Below are positions 42,225 through 50,327 of a stretch of 64,000 nt of DNA, in pieces (position 1 is the stretch's first letter; each line of letters begins with the position of its first letter). This DNA is from an uncultured Oscillospiraceae bacterium (GTDB taxonomy: Bacteria > Bacillota > Clostridia > Oscillospirales > Oscillospiraceae). A program made the position numbers and the translations under genes. Location of the stretch: contig CAJURY010000009.1 of NCBI GenBank assembly GCA_910589155.1, forward strand, positions 1 to 64,000. The letters run 5' to 3'. The notes below the pieces were generated by a model. The model made no database searches. It was given only the letters and a program-made list of their open reading frames with translations, and was not told the DNA's origin.

Positions 42225-43229
42225 TTATCCGGCGATACGACGCGCCGTCACATAACGGCTTGCGTAATATTCGCTGTTCAAGCTGGCGATTGCCACGCCG
42301 CTGTTGCCGGAATGAATAAACTGATCATTGCCAACGTAAATGCCAACATGGGAAACAGGCGCGTCTACATTGTATGTACGCTCGAAGAACACCAGATCGC
42401 CGGGCTTCAATTCGCTGCGGCCAACGGTGTAACCGTTGCTGAGCTGGGCGGTTGCGGTACGGTTAATGGAGTAGCCGCAAGCGCGCATAACGTACTGGGT
42501 GAAACCGGAGCAGTCAAAGCCGCTGGGGGAAGAACCGCCCCACACATAGGGCACGCCGATGTACTGCTTTGCCTTGTTGGCAATGGCCTGACCAGCGGAA
42601 GTGCTGGAAGAACCGCTGTTAGAAGAGCCGCTGGAACTGCCGGAAGAACCGGAGCCGCTGGAAGAAGAACCGCGAATGGGGTCGCCCTCATGGAAATACT
42701 TGGGGGAGGTGGAAGAACCGGTGTTGTCATAGGGAATTTCAGAAAGCTCCGCCAAGTCGCTACGGATGTAACCGGTCTTGCCGTCGTAAATGACTTTGTA
42801 CCAGCCGCAGTTAAAGCCGATGGTGTAAAGGGATGCGCCGGAACTGGCCTGGGCGACAATACTGCTGTTGGTATTGGGCTTGGAGCGAACGTTTGCCAGG
42901 TAGCAGTTTACCTTTACATTGCCCAGCTCAACATTTTCCCGTTCTTTTACGGTGAGGTAGCTGCCGTGCATATAGCCGGTGCGCAGATTGTAAACAACTT
43001 CATACCATTCGCCCGTCTTGCTAACGATGACTACATAGTCATTGCGATAGGCGGTCGCTTTAATGGTGGAAGAAGTGTTGGGTTCGGCGCGCAGCCGCAA
43101 TGCGGAAGCTTTTACAATACCGATGCCGGTTTTGACGTCGTCGGAAGCGGCGCTGGAGCAAACAGCCAGAACGCCAACCAAAGCGGCGACGATTAAAAGA
43201 ATGGATAAAATTCGAGTTGAGCGTTTCAT
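42225..43229 (-). CDS. Secreted SH3-NlpC/P60 peptidoglycan endopeptidase
   Basis: A 334-residue exported hydrolase. It has a signal peptide (ILSILLIVAALVGVLAVCSSAAS), two bacterial SH3 domains (~35-95 and ~105-165), a Ser/Gly-rich linker (~185-215) and a C-terminal NlpC/P60 domain. Catalytic Cys240 is in FDCSGF and His294 in SHVGIYV, with His306 as the likely third residue. The family cleaves D-Glu-meso-DAP bonds, which fits the DAP-type MurE. GGAGG precedes ATG 43229. Confidence 0.95.
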   Translation of the reverse strand: MKRSTRILSILLIVAALVGVLAVCSSAASDDVKTGIGIVKASALRLRAEPNTSSTIKATAYRNDYVVIVSKTGEWYEVVYNLRTGYMHGSYLTVKERENVELGNVKVNCYLANVRSKPNTNSSIVAQASSGASLYTIGFNCGWYKVIYDGKTGYIRSDLAELSEIPYDNTGSSTSPKYFHEGDPIRGSSSSGSGSSGSSSGSSNSGSSSTSAGQAIANKAKQYIGVPYVWGGSSPSGFDCSGFTQYVMRACGYSINRTATAQLSNGYTVGRSELKPGDLVFFERTYNVDAPVSHVGIYVGNDQFIHSGNSGVAIASLNSEYYASRYVTARRIAG

Positions 43230-43255
43230 ACGTTACCCTCCGTCTTACGAGAAAA

Positions 43256-43543
43256 TTATTTGCCTAAGGCACGTTCCAGCCACACGCAGCCAACATCCAA
43301 AGCTGTGTAGAAGCCGTCTTTTTCACTTTTCTTTACGATACGATCCTTGGCTCTTGCGGCGGGATCTGTAAGCTGCAATTGCACGGAAACCTTGCTGGCG
43401 ATCTCCTGATCACCGACCTTTTTGGTCTCCAGGATTTGCAGCATGACGATGTGCGAATCCGCCATGGAACCATAGTAAACCAGATTGTCCTTCCGCATGA
43501 GGGGTCTGCCCTTATAGGTGAGGACTGCATTTTTATCAGACAT
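43256..43543 (-). CDS. Conserved protein of unknown function (95 residues)
   Basis: A 95-residue soluble protein beginning MSDKNAVLTYKGRPLMRK and containing MADSHIVMLQILETKKV. I do not recognise a named domain; proteins that start in this way occur in Clostridia. The start at 43543 follows GGAGG. It has a good promoter overlaid by GTTACA repeats. The NlpC/P60 gene lies 26 bases downstream on the same strand, so the two are probably co-transcribed and both may be envelope or stress related. Confidence 0.75.
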   Translation of the reverse strand: MSDKNAVLTYKGRPLMRKDNLVYYGSMADSHIVMLQILETKKVGDQEIASKVSVQLQLTDPAARAKDRIVKKSEKDGFYTALDVGCVWLERALGK

Positions 43544-43652
43544 TTGTAACCTCCTGATCAAAATGTAACCAAATTGTAACACATCGTTACGAGAATGTCA
43601 AGCCCTAATTGGAAAGTGGCGCAAGAATTTTGTAATAATTTGTAACGATTTG
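43544..43652 (-). promoter_or_regulatory. Promoter with repeated GTTACA operator-like boxes
   Basis: On the minus strand TTGACA (43601-43596), 17 bases and TACAAT (43578-43573) form a promoter. The inverted repeat GTAAC-N5-GTTAC covers the spacer and -10. More GTTACA copies occur upstream (CGTTACAAATTATTACAA, 43633-43650) and downstream, including within the ribosome-binding region. This looks like a multi-site operator. Confidence 0.6.
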
Positions 43653-43735
43653 GCTCAAACGCTGGGAAAGTGGATGTTGGAGCGACTGTAAGACGGGGGG
43701 AAGAGTATGATCGGATAAAGCAAAATTACAACCTG

Positions 43736-43770
43736 AAAAGGGGCTTTTGCCAGGCAAAAGCCCCTTTTTG
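43736..43770. terminator. Bidirectional terminator after ireB
   Basis: A perfect 16-bp stem AAAAGGGGCTTTTGCC and its complement around a one-base loop, with T/A tracts at both ends. It lies 15 bases after the ireB stop on the minus strand. Confidence 0.88.
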
Positions 43771-43784
43771 TGAGAGCGTCAGAT

Positions 43785-44036
43785 TTATTTCTGATCGAAC
43801 AGGTAGCACTGCACCAATTCCTGCAACAGCTCGTCTCTGTCCAGCTTGCAGATCATAGCGCGGGCATTGTTGTAATTGGTAATATAGGTGGGGTCTTCCG
43901 TGAGTAAATAACCGACCAATTGATTAATGGGATTGTAGCCTTTTTCCGAAAGCGCGTCGTAAACTGTTCGGAGAACCCGACGCATATTCTCGCTGTCGTC
44001 GCTGGGGATCGTGAATTTCAGGGTATTGTCATTCAC
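43785..44036 (-). CDS. ireB: IreB-family regulatory phosphoprotein (UPF0297)
   Basis: An 83-residue protein of the IreB/YrzL family. TLKFTIPSDDSENMRRVLRTVYDALSEKGYNPINQLVGYLL is close to the family consensus. In Enterococcus, IreB is phosphorylated on threonines by the PASTA kinase IreK and modulates cephalosporin tolerance. The usual neighbours (ruvX, a DUF1292 gene, alaS) are not present here. GGAGG precedes ATG 44036. It is followed by a strong terminator. Confidence 0.93.
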   Translation of the reverse strand: MNDNTLKFTIPSDDSENMRRVLRTVYDALSEKGYNPINQLVGYLLTEDPTYITNYNNARAMICKLDRDELLQELVQCYLFDQK

Positions 44037-44069
44037 AGGCGCGGCCTCCTTTTCTTATCTGTTTAGACC

Positions 44070-44098
44070 ATAATATAACAAAACCGCGCTAAAGTAAA
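44070..44098 (-). promoter_or_regulatory. Promoter of ireB
   Basis: On the minus strand TTTACT (44098-44093), 17 bases and TATTAT (44075-44070). Confidence 0.5.
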
Positions 44099-44144
44099 GG
44101 GGGGAAAGGGAATCTTCACGGAAATTTAATGGTTCCAAGGTATT

Positions 44145-46532
44145 TCAGCGCAAAACTGCCTGCAATTGGCGCTCCAAAGCGGCCAGTACGCTGGATACCA
44201 CTTTCTCAGAATCGGCGTCCGTGAGGGTGCGATCCTCCGCCCGCAATTCCAGGGAAAACGCCAAACTCTTTTTGCCTTCCGGCACGCCCTTACCGCGATA
44301 GACGTCGAACAGACGGATGTTTTGCAGCAGCTTGCCGGCAGCGGCAGTCATGCAGCTTTCCGCCTCAGCCACGGTGACGTTTTCCTCGCACACAATGGCA
44401 AGATCCCGGAAAACAGAGGGGAATTTGGGCAGCGGGGTGTAGGTGGGTTCCGGCTGGCGCAGGTCAAACAGCTTGGTAAAGTTTACCTCGGCGCAGTAAA
44501 CCTCCGCGTCAATGCCGTAGTTTTGGGCAACCAGGGGGTGAAGCTGGCCGATATAGCCAAGTTCTTCTTTGCCAACGGTAATTTTTGCGCAGCGGCCGGG
44601 ATGGAAGGTGGGATTGGTTTTATCCGCAGTATAGGCGGCGGGCTTGACCCGCAGTCCCTGAAAAATCGCTTCCAGCTCGCCTTTCAGGGTAAAGAAGGTT
44701 TCTCCCGCGCCGTAAGCCCCCAGAACCAGCATTTTGGGTTCTTCCGGCAGGGTCTGGCCTTCCACGGGCAGATAAATTTTTGCCAGTTCATAGAGCTTTG
44801 CGGACTTATTGTGATAAGCGTAGTTCCGGCTGAGAATATCCAGCATGGAGGGCAGGGCGATGGTGCGCATCACGGAGGTATCCTCGCCCAAGGGATTTTG
44901 AATTTTCAAGGTATTGCGCAGGGGGCTTTCGGCAGGCAGACGAATCTGATCGAAAATCGCGGGGGACACAAAGGAATAGGTGATGATTTCGCTGTATCCC
45001 AAAGCCCGGCAGAGAGAACCCGCCTGATTTTCCAGGGTCATCATGGGAGAGTAGCCGCCCTGGGTGGCGGCGCCCCGGAAAGCGGTGGTGGGAATTTCGT
45101 TGTAGCCGTACAGGCGGCCTACTTCCTCGGCAATGTCCGCCATGAGATTCAGGTCGGGTCGCCAGGAGGGCGCCTGAATGGTACGTCCTTCCACGGGGAT
45201 TTCCAGCCGACGCAGATAATCTACCATGTCCGCCTCGGAAATATCCGTGCCCAAAAGGGCGTTGATCCGCTCCGGCTCCAGTTCCAGAGTCTTGGGTTCG
45301 GGGACGTAATTGATAATATCAATGGTTCCGTCCAGTACGTCGCCGGCATTCAGCAGCTCTACCAGTTCGCAGGCGCGCTGCACAGCGGGAACTGTAAGCA
45401 TGGGGTCGAGGTTTTTTTCAAACTTGCCGGAAGCCTCTGTCCGCATCCCCAGCGCCAGGGCGGTCTGGCGAATGGAGGTGCCGTTGAAGTTGGCGGACTC
45501 AAAGACAACGCAGGTGGTGTCGTCAACAATTTCGGAGTTTTCGCCGCCCATGATACCCGCAAGGCCGATGGGACGTTCGTTATCCGCAATCACCAGCATA
45601 CCGGGAGTCAGATTCCGAACGGTACCGTCCAGGGTGGTGATGGTTTCTCCCTCCGCGCTTTCCCGCACCACAATTTTGCCGGAGGTCACATAGCGGTAGT
45701 CGAAAGCGTGCATGGGCTGGCCGTATTCCAGCATGACATAGTTGGTGATGTCTACAATATTATTGATGGGACGCACGCCGTTGGCGCGGAGACGCTGGCG
45801 CAGCCACTTGGGGGAGGGGGCAATTTTTACATTGGCTACCATCCGGGCGGTGTACCGGTTGCAGAGGTTTTCGGCGGGTACTTCCACATCCAGTTTTTCA
45901 AAAATGGAACCGGCGTCGCTGCCCTGCACCGCAGGCTCGTGGTGGCGCATAGGCTTATTGAATGCGGCGGCGGCTTCCCGTGCCAGACCGATAATGGAGT
46001 AGCAGTCGGGGCGGTTGTTGGTGATTTCAAAATCCACAACGGTATCGTCGTTGCCGATTACGGTGTTGATGTCGTCGCCGGGCTTGCAGTCCTCCTGCAA
46101 AATCCAGATGCCATCTTCAATGGCGTAGGGAAAGTCACCCAGAGTCAGCCCTAGTTCCTTCAAAGAGCAGAGCATACCGTTGGACTTTTCCCCCCGGAGC
46201 TTGCCCTTGGTGATGTGAACGCCGCCGGGCAGCCAGGAATTGTGCAAGGCGGCGGGCACCAGGTCGCCTTCGTGGACGTTCTGCGCGCCGGTGACAATCT
46301 GCACCGGTTCTTCCTTGCCCACGTCCACCTGACAAATCCACATATGGTCGGAATTTTCATGACGCTTCATGGAAACAACCTTGCCAACCACGACATTTTT
46401 CATTTCCGCGTCCATGCGCTCCCAGGTTTCCACCTTTTGACCGGCCACGGTGAGGGTATCTACAAATTCTTTATCGGAAATTTGGGAAAGATCCACAAAT
46501 TCCTCGTTGATCCATTTTCTGTTCAGTTTCAT
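44145..46532 (-). CDS. pheT: Phenylalanyl-tRNA synthetase beta subunit
   Basis: A 795-residue beta subunit of the alpha2-beta2 synthetase. It has an N-terminal OB-fold tRNA-binding domain (VVGKVVSMKRHENSDHMWICQVD), the B3/B4 editing domain, B5 repeats and a C-terminal ferredoxin-like anticodon-binding domain (PKFPSVFRDLAIV to the end). ATG 46532 follows GGAGG. It is the second gene of the pheS-pheT operon, under T-box control. Confidence 0.97.
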   Translation of the reverse strand: MKLNRKWINEEFVDLSQISDKEFVDTLTVAGQKVETWERMDAEMKNVVVGKVVSMKRHENSDHMWICQVDVGKEEPVQIVTGAQNVHEGDLVPAALHNSWLPGGVHITKGKLRGEKSNGMLCSLKELGLTLGDFPYAIEDGIWILQEDCKPGDDINTVIGNDDTVVDFEITNNRPDCYSIIGLAREAAAAFNKPMRHHEPAVQGSDAGSIFEKLDVEVPAENLCNRYTARMVANVKIAPSPKWLRQRLRANGVRPINNIVDITNYVMLEYGQPMHAFDYRYVTSGKIVVRESAEGETITTLDGTVRNLTPGMLVIADNERPIGLAGIMGGENSEIVDDTTCVVFESANFNGTSIRQTALALGMRTEASGKFEKNLDPMLTVPAVQRACELVELLNAGDVLDGTIDIINYVPEPKTLELEPERINALLGTDISEADMVDYLRRLEIPVEGRTIQAPSWRPDLNLMADIAEEVGRLYGYNEIPTTAFRGAATQGGYSPMMTLENQAGSLCRALGYSEIITYSFVSPAIFDQIRLPAESPLRNTLKIQNPLGEDTSVMRTIALPSMLDILSRNYAYHNKSAKLYELAKIYLPVEGQTLPEEPKMLVLGAYGAGETFFTLKGELEAIFQGLRVKPAAYTADKTNPTFHPGRCAKITVGKEELGYIGQLHPLVAQNYGIDAEVYCAEVNFTKLFDLRQPEPTYTPLPKFPSVFRDLAIVCEENVTVAEAESCMTAAAGKLLQNIRLFDVYRGKGVPEGKKSLAFSLELRAEDRTLTDADSEKVVSSVLAALERQLQAVLR

Positions 46533-46547
46533 TTCTATGCCGCCTCC

Positions 46548-47591
46548 TTAGAACTGCTGCAAAAAGCGAACGTCATTGTCGAAAATCAGCCGCAGATCGT
46601 TGATGCGCAGCCGACCCATGGCCATACGCTCCACGCCGATGCCAAAGGCAAAGCCGGAGTATTTGGCGGAGTCAATGCCGCAGCCTTCCAGCACGTCGGG
46701 ATGCACCATGCCCGCGCCCAGCAGTTCGATCCAGCCTTCGCCGTGGCAGGTGGAGCACACCTGACCGCCGACGTCGCCGGTACCGCGGCACTTGAAGCAC
46801 TGCATATCCACCTCGCAGCTAGGCTCGGTGAAGGGGAAGTGGTGGGGACGGAAGCGCACCACCGCGTCCTCGCCGTACAGCCGCTTCACAAGGGTTTCCA
46901 GCGCGCCTTTCAGATCGCCCATGGTGATGCCCTCGTCTACCACAAGACCTTCAATCTGGTGGAACATGGGAGAATGGGTCGCGTCGGCCTCGTCCTTGCG
47001 GTATACCCGGCCGGGGGCGACAATGCGGATAGGGGGCTGCATTTTTTCCATGACGCGAATCTGCATGGGGCTTGTCTGGGTGCGCAGCAGCACTTTGTCG
47101 TCATCGTCAAAATAGAAGGTATCGCTGCGATCTCTGGAAGGATGGCCTTCTTCAATGTTCAGCCGGGTGAAGTTGTAGTCGGCCAGTTCGATTTCCGGGC
47201 CGTCTACCACGGTGTAGCCCATGCCGATGAAAATTTCCTTGGCTTCCTGCAAGACCTGATTCATGGGATGCTGCTTGCCAAGGGAAACCGGCTCGCCGGG
47301 AATGGTCACGTCGATGGCTTCCGCCGCCAGCTTTGCTTCCAGGGCGGCGGCGTGAATGGCGGACTTGCGCTCCTCCAGCCGGGCTTCAATGGCGGCGCGG
47401 ACAGAGTTTGCAAGCTGGCCCATCACAGGGCGCTCCTCGGCGGAGAGCTTGCCCATCTGCTTTAAAACGGCGGTGAGTTCGCCTTTTTTGCCCAGGAGCT
47501 TCACTCGTAGCTCCTCCAGGGCATTGGGGGAGGAAGCGTCGTCCAGCGCTTGCAGGGCGCGCTTCTTGATTTCTTCCAATTGCTGTTTCAT
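46548..47591 (-). CDS. pheS: Phenylalanyl-tRNA synthetase alpha subunit
   Basis: A 347-residue class II catalytic subunit. HPMNQV, DTFYFDDDDKVLLRTQTSP, GRVYRKDEADATHSPMFHQIEG (motif 2) and FAFGIGVERMAM (motif 3) are diagnostic. An N-terminal coiled coil contacts the tRNA. The start is at 47591 after GGAG; the frame is open further upstream but there it runs through the T-box leader. pheT follows after 15 bases. Confidence 0.97.
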   Translation of the reverse strand: MKQQLEEIKKRALQALDDASSPNALEELRVKLLGKKGELTAVLKQMGKLSAEERPVMGQLANSVRAAIEARLEERKSAIHAAALEAKLAAEAIDVTIPGEPVSLGKQHPMNQVLQEAKEIFIGMGYTVVDGPEIELADYNFTRLNIEEGHPSRDRSDTFYFDDDDKVLLRTQTSPMQIRVMEKMQPPIRIVAPGRVYRKDEADATHSPMFHQIEGLVVDEGITMGDLKGALETLVKRLYGEDAVVRFRPHHFPFTEPSCEVDMQCFKCRGTGDVGGQVCSTCHGEGWIELLGAGMVHPDVLEGCGIDSAKYSGFAFGIGVERMAMGRLRINDLRLIFDNDVRFLQQF

Positions 47592-47632
47592 GCTGTGTTC
47601 TCCTTTTTCTGGTAATGGGGGAGCAAACGACA

Positions 47633-47890
47633 AAAAGCCTTTCCTCCCCAAAATTGGGGACGAAAGGCCAACCTTCCGCGGTACCACCCGCAATTCGCCA
47701 AAAGGCGCGCTTATGAAAAACTTCCATTTTTCGCAACTGATAACGAAGTCACCCGGCGCGCCCTACTGCTTTTTCAGGCGGCGGCTCCTGGGAGAAAGCC
47801 CGGCAATGCACGCAAGCGGTTTCCACCTTCCCGCTCTCTCTGTAAGCGCAAGCCATTGCAAGACAGCCCATTCTCAGCCATTTTGAATAT
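47633..47890 (-). promoter_or_regulatory. T-box leader of pheST (tRNA-Phe responsive)
   Basis: The minus-strand leader carries the T-box sequence GGTGGTACCGCGG (about 47687-47675), whose bulge pairs with uncharged tRNA NCCA ends. It is followed by a terminator hairpin (AGCCTTTC...GAAAGGC, 47636-47669) with a T run. A long stem I region precedes it. A TTC triplet at 47747-47745 is a candidate specifier codon, which would match tRNA-Phe. Uncharged tRNA-Phe should favour antitermination and raise pheST expression. Confidence 0.9.
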
Positions 47891-47897
47891 TGCAGTT

Positions 47898-47926
47898 ATC
47901 ATAACACGATCATCTGAAAGTTGCAA
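47898..47926 (-). promoter_or_regulatory. Promoter of the pheST operon
   Basis: On the minus strand TTGCAA (47926-47921), 17 bases and TATGAT (47903-47898), just before the T-box leader. Between this promoter and the flotillin gene (47927-48157) I see only an imperfect TATACT (48071-48076) that could be its -10. Confidence 0.65.
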
Positions 47927-48157
47927 GTATTTTTTGTGGGAAGAGGAATTTTTCTGCTGCGCAGTCCATACAATACCGATTTTTCCCTTGGGGCGGCATT
48001 TTCACTCCCATATTTCCCCTGAAATGAAAAATCTTTTAAGAAGGCTGCGAAATTTTCAGGCAGAATTCGTTATACTTAATGAACCGCGCGAAGCAAAAAT
48101 ACACGGCGGCAGGCCGCTTTTTGGTCTGCCCAAAGAAAAAGAAAGGTAGGTATCATT

Positions 48158-49570
48158 ATGTTTGATTTTCTCGCGGAAAACATTGCGATTATCCTAGGCG
48201 CGGCAGCGGCCATTTTGCTTGCGGCCATACTGCTCATGGGGTACTTAAAAGCGCCTCCCGACACCGCCTACATCATCTCCGGTCTTGGCAAGAAGCGTAT
48301 TCTCATCGGCCGCGCCGGTTGGCGGGTTCCTTTTTTTGAGCGGGTGGATAAGCTTTCTCTGCGGGTTATGCAGGTGGACGTCAAAACCTCGGAAGCCGTT
48401 CCCACCAACGAATTTATCAACGTTACGGTAGACGGCGTAGCCAACATTAAAATTTCCTCCGACCCGGAGCTGCTCACCAGAGCTTCTGAAGCCCTTCTGG
48501 GGATGCGCCAGCCGGAGATGATCAGCCTTGTCACCCAGGTTCTGGAAGGCAATATGCGTGAAATCGTCGGCTCCGTGGGGCTGAAGGAAATGGTGCAGGA
48601 TCGCCAGGGCGTCGCCAAAAAGATCACGGAAAACGTGGTGCCGGATATGCAAAAACTGGGCATTGAAGTGGTGAATTTCAACATTCAGAACTTCAAAGAC
48701 AGCGCAGGCACCATTGAAAACATGGGTATCGACAACGTGGAGCAGATCCGCAAAAACGCCCAGATTGCCAAGGCCAACGCCCAGCGCGATATTGCCATCG
48801 CTGCCGCTAACGCCGATCAGGAGTCCAACGCCGTGAAGGTGCAGGCCAACAAAATGATTGCCGCGCAGAATGCGGAGCTGGCGGTGCAGCAGGCGGAAAT
48901 GAAGGTTCGTTCCGATACCAAGCGAGCGGAAGCGGACGCGGCCTACTCCATCCAGCAGGAAAATCAGCGGAAAACCATTGAAATCACCAAAGCCGACGCG
49001 GACATCGCCCGCCGGGAAAAGGAAGCGGAACTGGCGGAAAAGGAAATTGCCCTGAAAGAGCGTCAGTTGGATGCGGAAATCCGCAAGCAGGCGGACGCCA
49101 TGAAGTACAAGGCGGAAAAAGAGGCGGAAGCCGACCTGATTCGCCGGCAGAAGGAAGCGGAGGCTCGGAAGTTTGAAGCCTTGCAGCAGGCGGAAGCAAG
49201 AAAGGCCGAGGCGGAGGCTCTGCGGTACGCCATGGAGCAGGAGGCCGAAGGTATCCGCGCCAAGGGCGAAGCGGAAGCGGAGGCCATTGAGAAAAAAGCG
49301 GAAGCCCAGCGGAAAATGGGCGAAGCCTCCGTTGTGGAAATGTATCTGAACGCGCTGCCCGAAGTGGTGAAAAACGCAGCCTTGCCTCTGGCGCAGACGG
49401 AACGCATTGTCATGTACGGCGATGGCAACTCCACGAAGCTTGTGAAGGACGTCATGTCCAGCGCCAATCAGATTGTAGACGGTATGAAGGAATCCACCGG
49501 CATCGATTTGCAGGCGCTGATCGCGGGTATTGCAGGCGGGAAGCTTGCCGCCGGAAAAGAAGAAAGCTAA
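48158..49570 (+). CDS. floT: Flotillin-like SPFH-domain membrane scaffold
   Basis: A 470-residue flotillin: a short N-terminal hydrophobic segment (~8-28), an SPFH/band-7 domain (~35-200; RAGWRVPFFERVDKLSL) and a long Ala/Glu/Lys-rich coiled coil (~205-410). The C-terminus is Gly/Ala-rich. Flotillins oligomerise in functional membrane microdomains and help organise signalling and secretion. The companion nfeD-like gene often found beside it is absent. The ribosome-binding site is AAAGGTAGG before ATG 48158. Confidence 0.93.
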   Translation: MFDFLAENIAIILGAAAAILLAAILLMGYLKAPPDTAYIISGLGKKRILIGRAGWRVPFFERVDKLSLRVMQVDVKTSEAVPTNEFINVTVDGVANIKISSDPELLTRASEALLGMRQPEMISLVTQVLEGNMREIVGSVGLKEMVQDRQGVAKKITENVVPDMQKLGIEVVNFNIQNFKDSAGTIENMGIDNVEQIRKNAQIAKANAQRDIAIAAANADQESNAVKVQANKMIAAQNAELAVQQAEMKVRSDTKRAEADAAYSIQQENQRKTIEITKADADIARREKEAELAEKEIALKERQLDAEIRKQADAMKYKAEKEAEADLIRRQKEAEARKFEALQQAEARKAEAEALRYAMEQEAEGIRAKGEAEAEAIEKKAEAQRKMGEASVVEMYLNALPEVVKNAALPLAQTERIVMYGDGNSTKLVKDVMSSANQIVDGMKESTGIDLQALIAGIAGGKLAAGKEES

Positions 49571-49576
49571 AAACAC

Positions 49577-49607
49577 CGCCCCATTCCGCAAAATGCGGAA
49601 TGGGGCG
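49577..49607 (+). terminator. Hairpin after the flotillin gene
   Basis: A perfect 14-bp stem (CGCCCCATTCCGCA and its complement, three-base loop) begins seven bases after the stop. It is not followed by a T run. Confidence 0.65.
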
Positions 49608-49794
49608 AGGTTATGGAAATAGTTGTGCGATATTGACGACCGATTTTCCTTTTTTCTGGCATATCCATTTTAACAATTATTCTTAATCCTACTCTTATAG
49701 ACAACAATATTATCTGTTGGATTCTGTATTCAGACTGCTCAAAAGTTTATACTATTTGTATGAATACTACTCTATGTGAAGCGGTTGTGACAGT

Positions 49795-50124
49795 ATGACA
49801 AACAGTAAATCCATCGGTAAGAACATTCGGAAATGCAGATCCATGCTGCACATTACCCAAGAAAAACTTGCTGAGGCGGTAGGCTTAAGCGTCAGTTATA
49901 TGGGCGCCATTGAGCGAGGCGAAAAGCTGCCAAAATTAGAAACCTTTATCCGCATCGCCAATATCTTGCAAGTTTCCGCCGACGCGCTGCTGTCTGATGT
50001 GCTGGCAGTCAGTCATCAACTCACCGCTTCCAACTTATCGACGCAATTATCTGCATTGCCTGCCTCTGAACAGCGTCGCATTCTTCACGTGGTTGAAACC
50101 ATGATTTCAGACTATAATACGTAA
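49795..50124 (+). CDS. XRE-family helix-turn-helix regulator
   Basis: A 109-residue DNA-binding protein. The Cro/C1-type HTH spans residues ~8-62 (IGKNIRKCRSMLHITQEKLAEAVGLSVSYMGAIERG), followed by a short helical C-terminal region. It is not obviously phage-linked, as no phage gene is nearby. A GTAT-GA-ATAC dyad at 49758-49767 upstream could be an autoregulatory site. The 186-base upstream gap is AT-rich. It may regulate the following transporter operon or itself. Confidence 0.88.
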   Translation: MTNSKSIGKNIRKCRSMLHITQEKLAEAVGLSVSYMGAIERGEKLPKLETFIRIANILQVSADALLSDVLAVSHQLTASNLSTQLSALPASEQRRILHVVETMISDYNT

Positions 50125-50161
50125 AATCTGCGGACGCTGCGCCGCAGATTTTCTTTTTTAA
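50123..50161 (+). terminator. Terminator of the XRE regulator gene
   Basis: An 11-bp stem (AAAATCTGCGG/CCGCAGATTTT) followed by CTTTTTTA. Its first bases overlap the end of the XRE gene. Confidence 0.9.
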
Positions 50162-50243
50162 TATTCTCTAATAGAGTATATTCTATTCTGTTAGAAAAGT
50201 AAAGGCTTTTTCTTTTGCATAAGCGGATATAAACTACAAAATC

Positions 50244-50287
50244 AACCCCCTGGGGGGCTTCCTCCTTCATAAAACTTTCGTTATAAT
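50244..50287 (+). promoter_or_regulatory. Transporter promoter region with a C5-T-G5 palindrome
   Basis: TATAAT at 50282-50287 is a perfect -10; the -35 is poor. At 50246-50256 lies CCCCCTGGGGG flanked by AT-rich DNA. This is the form of operators bound by CsoR/RcnR-family metal sensors (C/G tract dyads). An imperfect dyad TATTCTCT-AAT-AGAGTATA lies further up (50160-50179). A metal-responsive operator is inferred. Confidence 0.4.
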
Positions 50288-50327
50288 AGGAACCAATGTG
50301 AAAATGCACGAAAAATGGAGAAATGGA

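Noticed and set aside
44166..46154. Long plus-strand open frame opposite pheT
   Set aside because: Same shadow effect; the histidine/glycine-rich translation is typical of an antisense frame of a GC-rich gene.
49795..50124. XRE regulator as a sign of prophage
   Set aside because: No integrase, structural or lysis genes nearby; such regulators are common in chromosomes.
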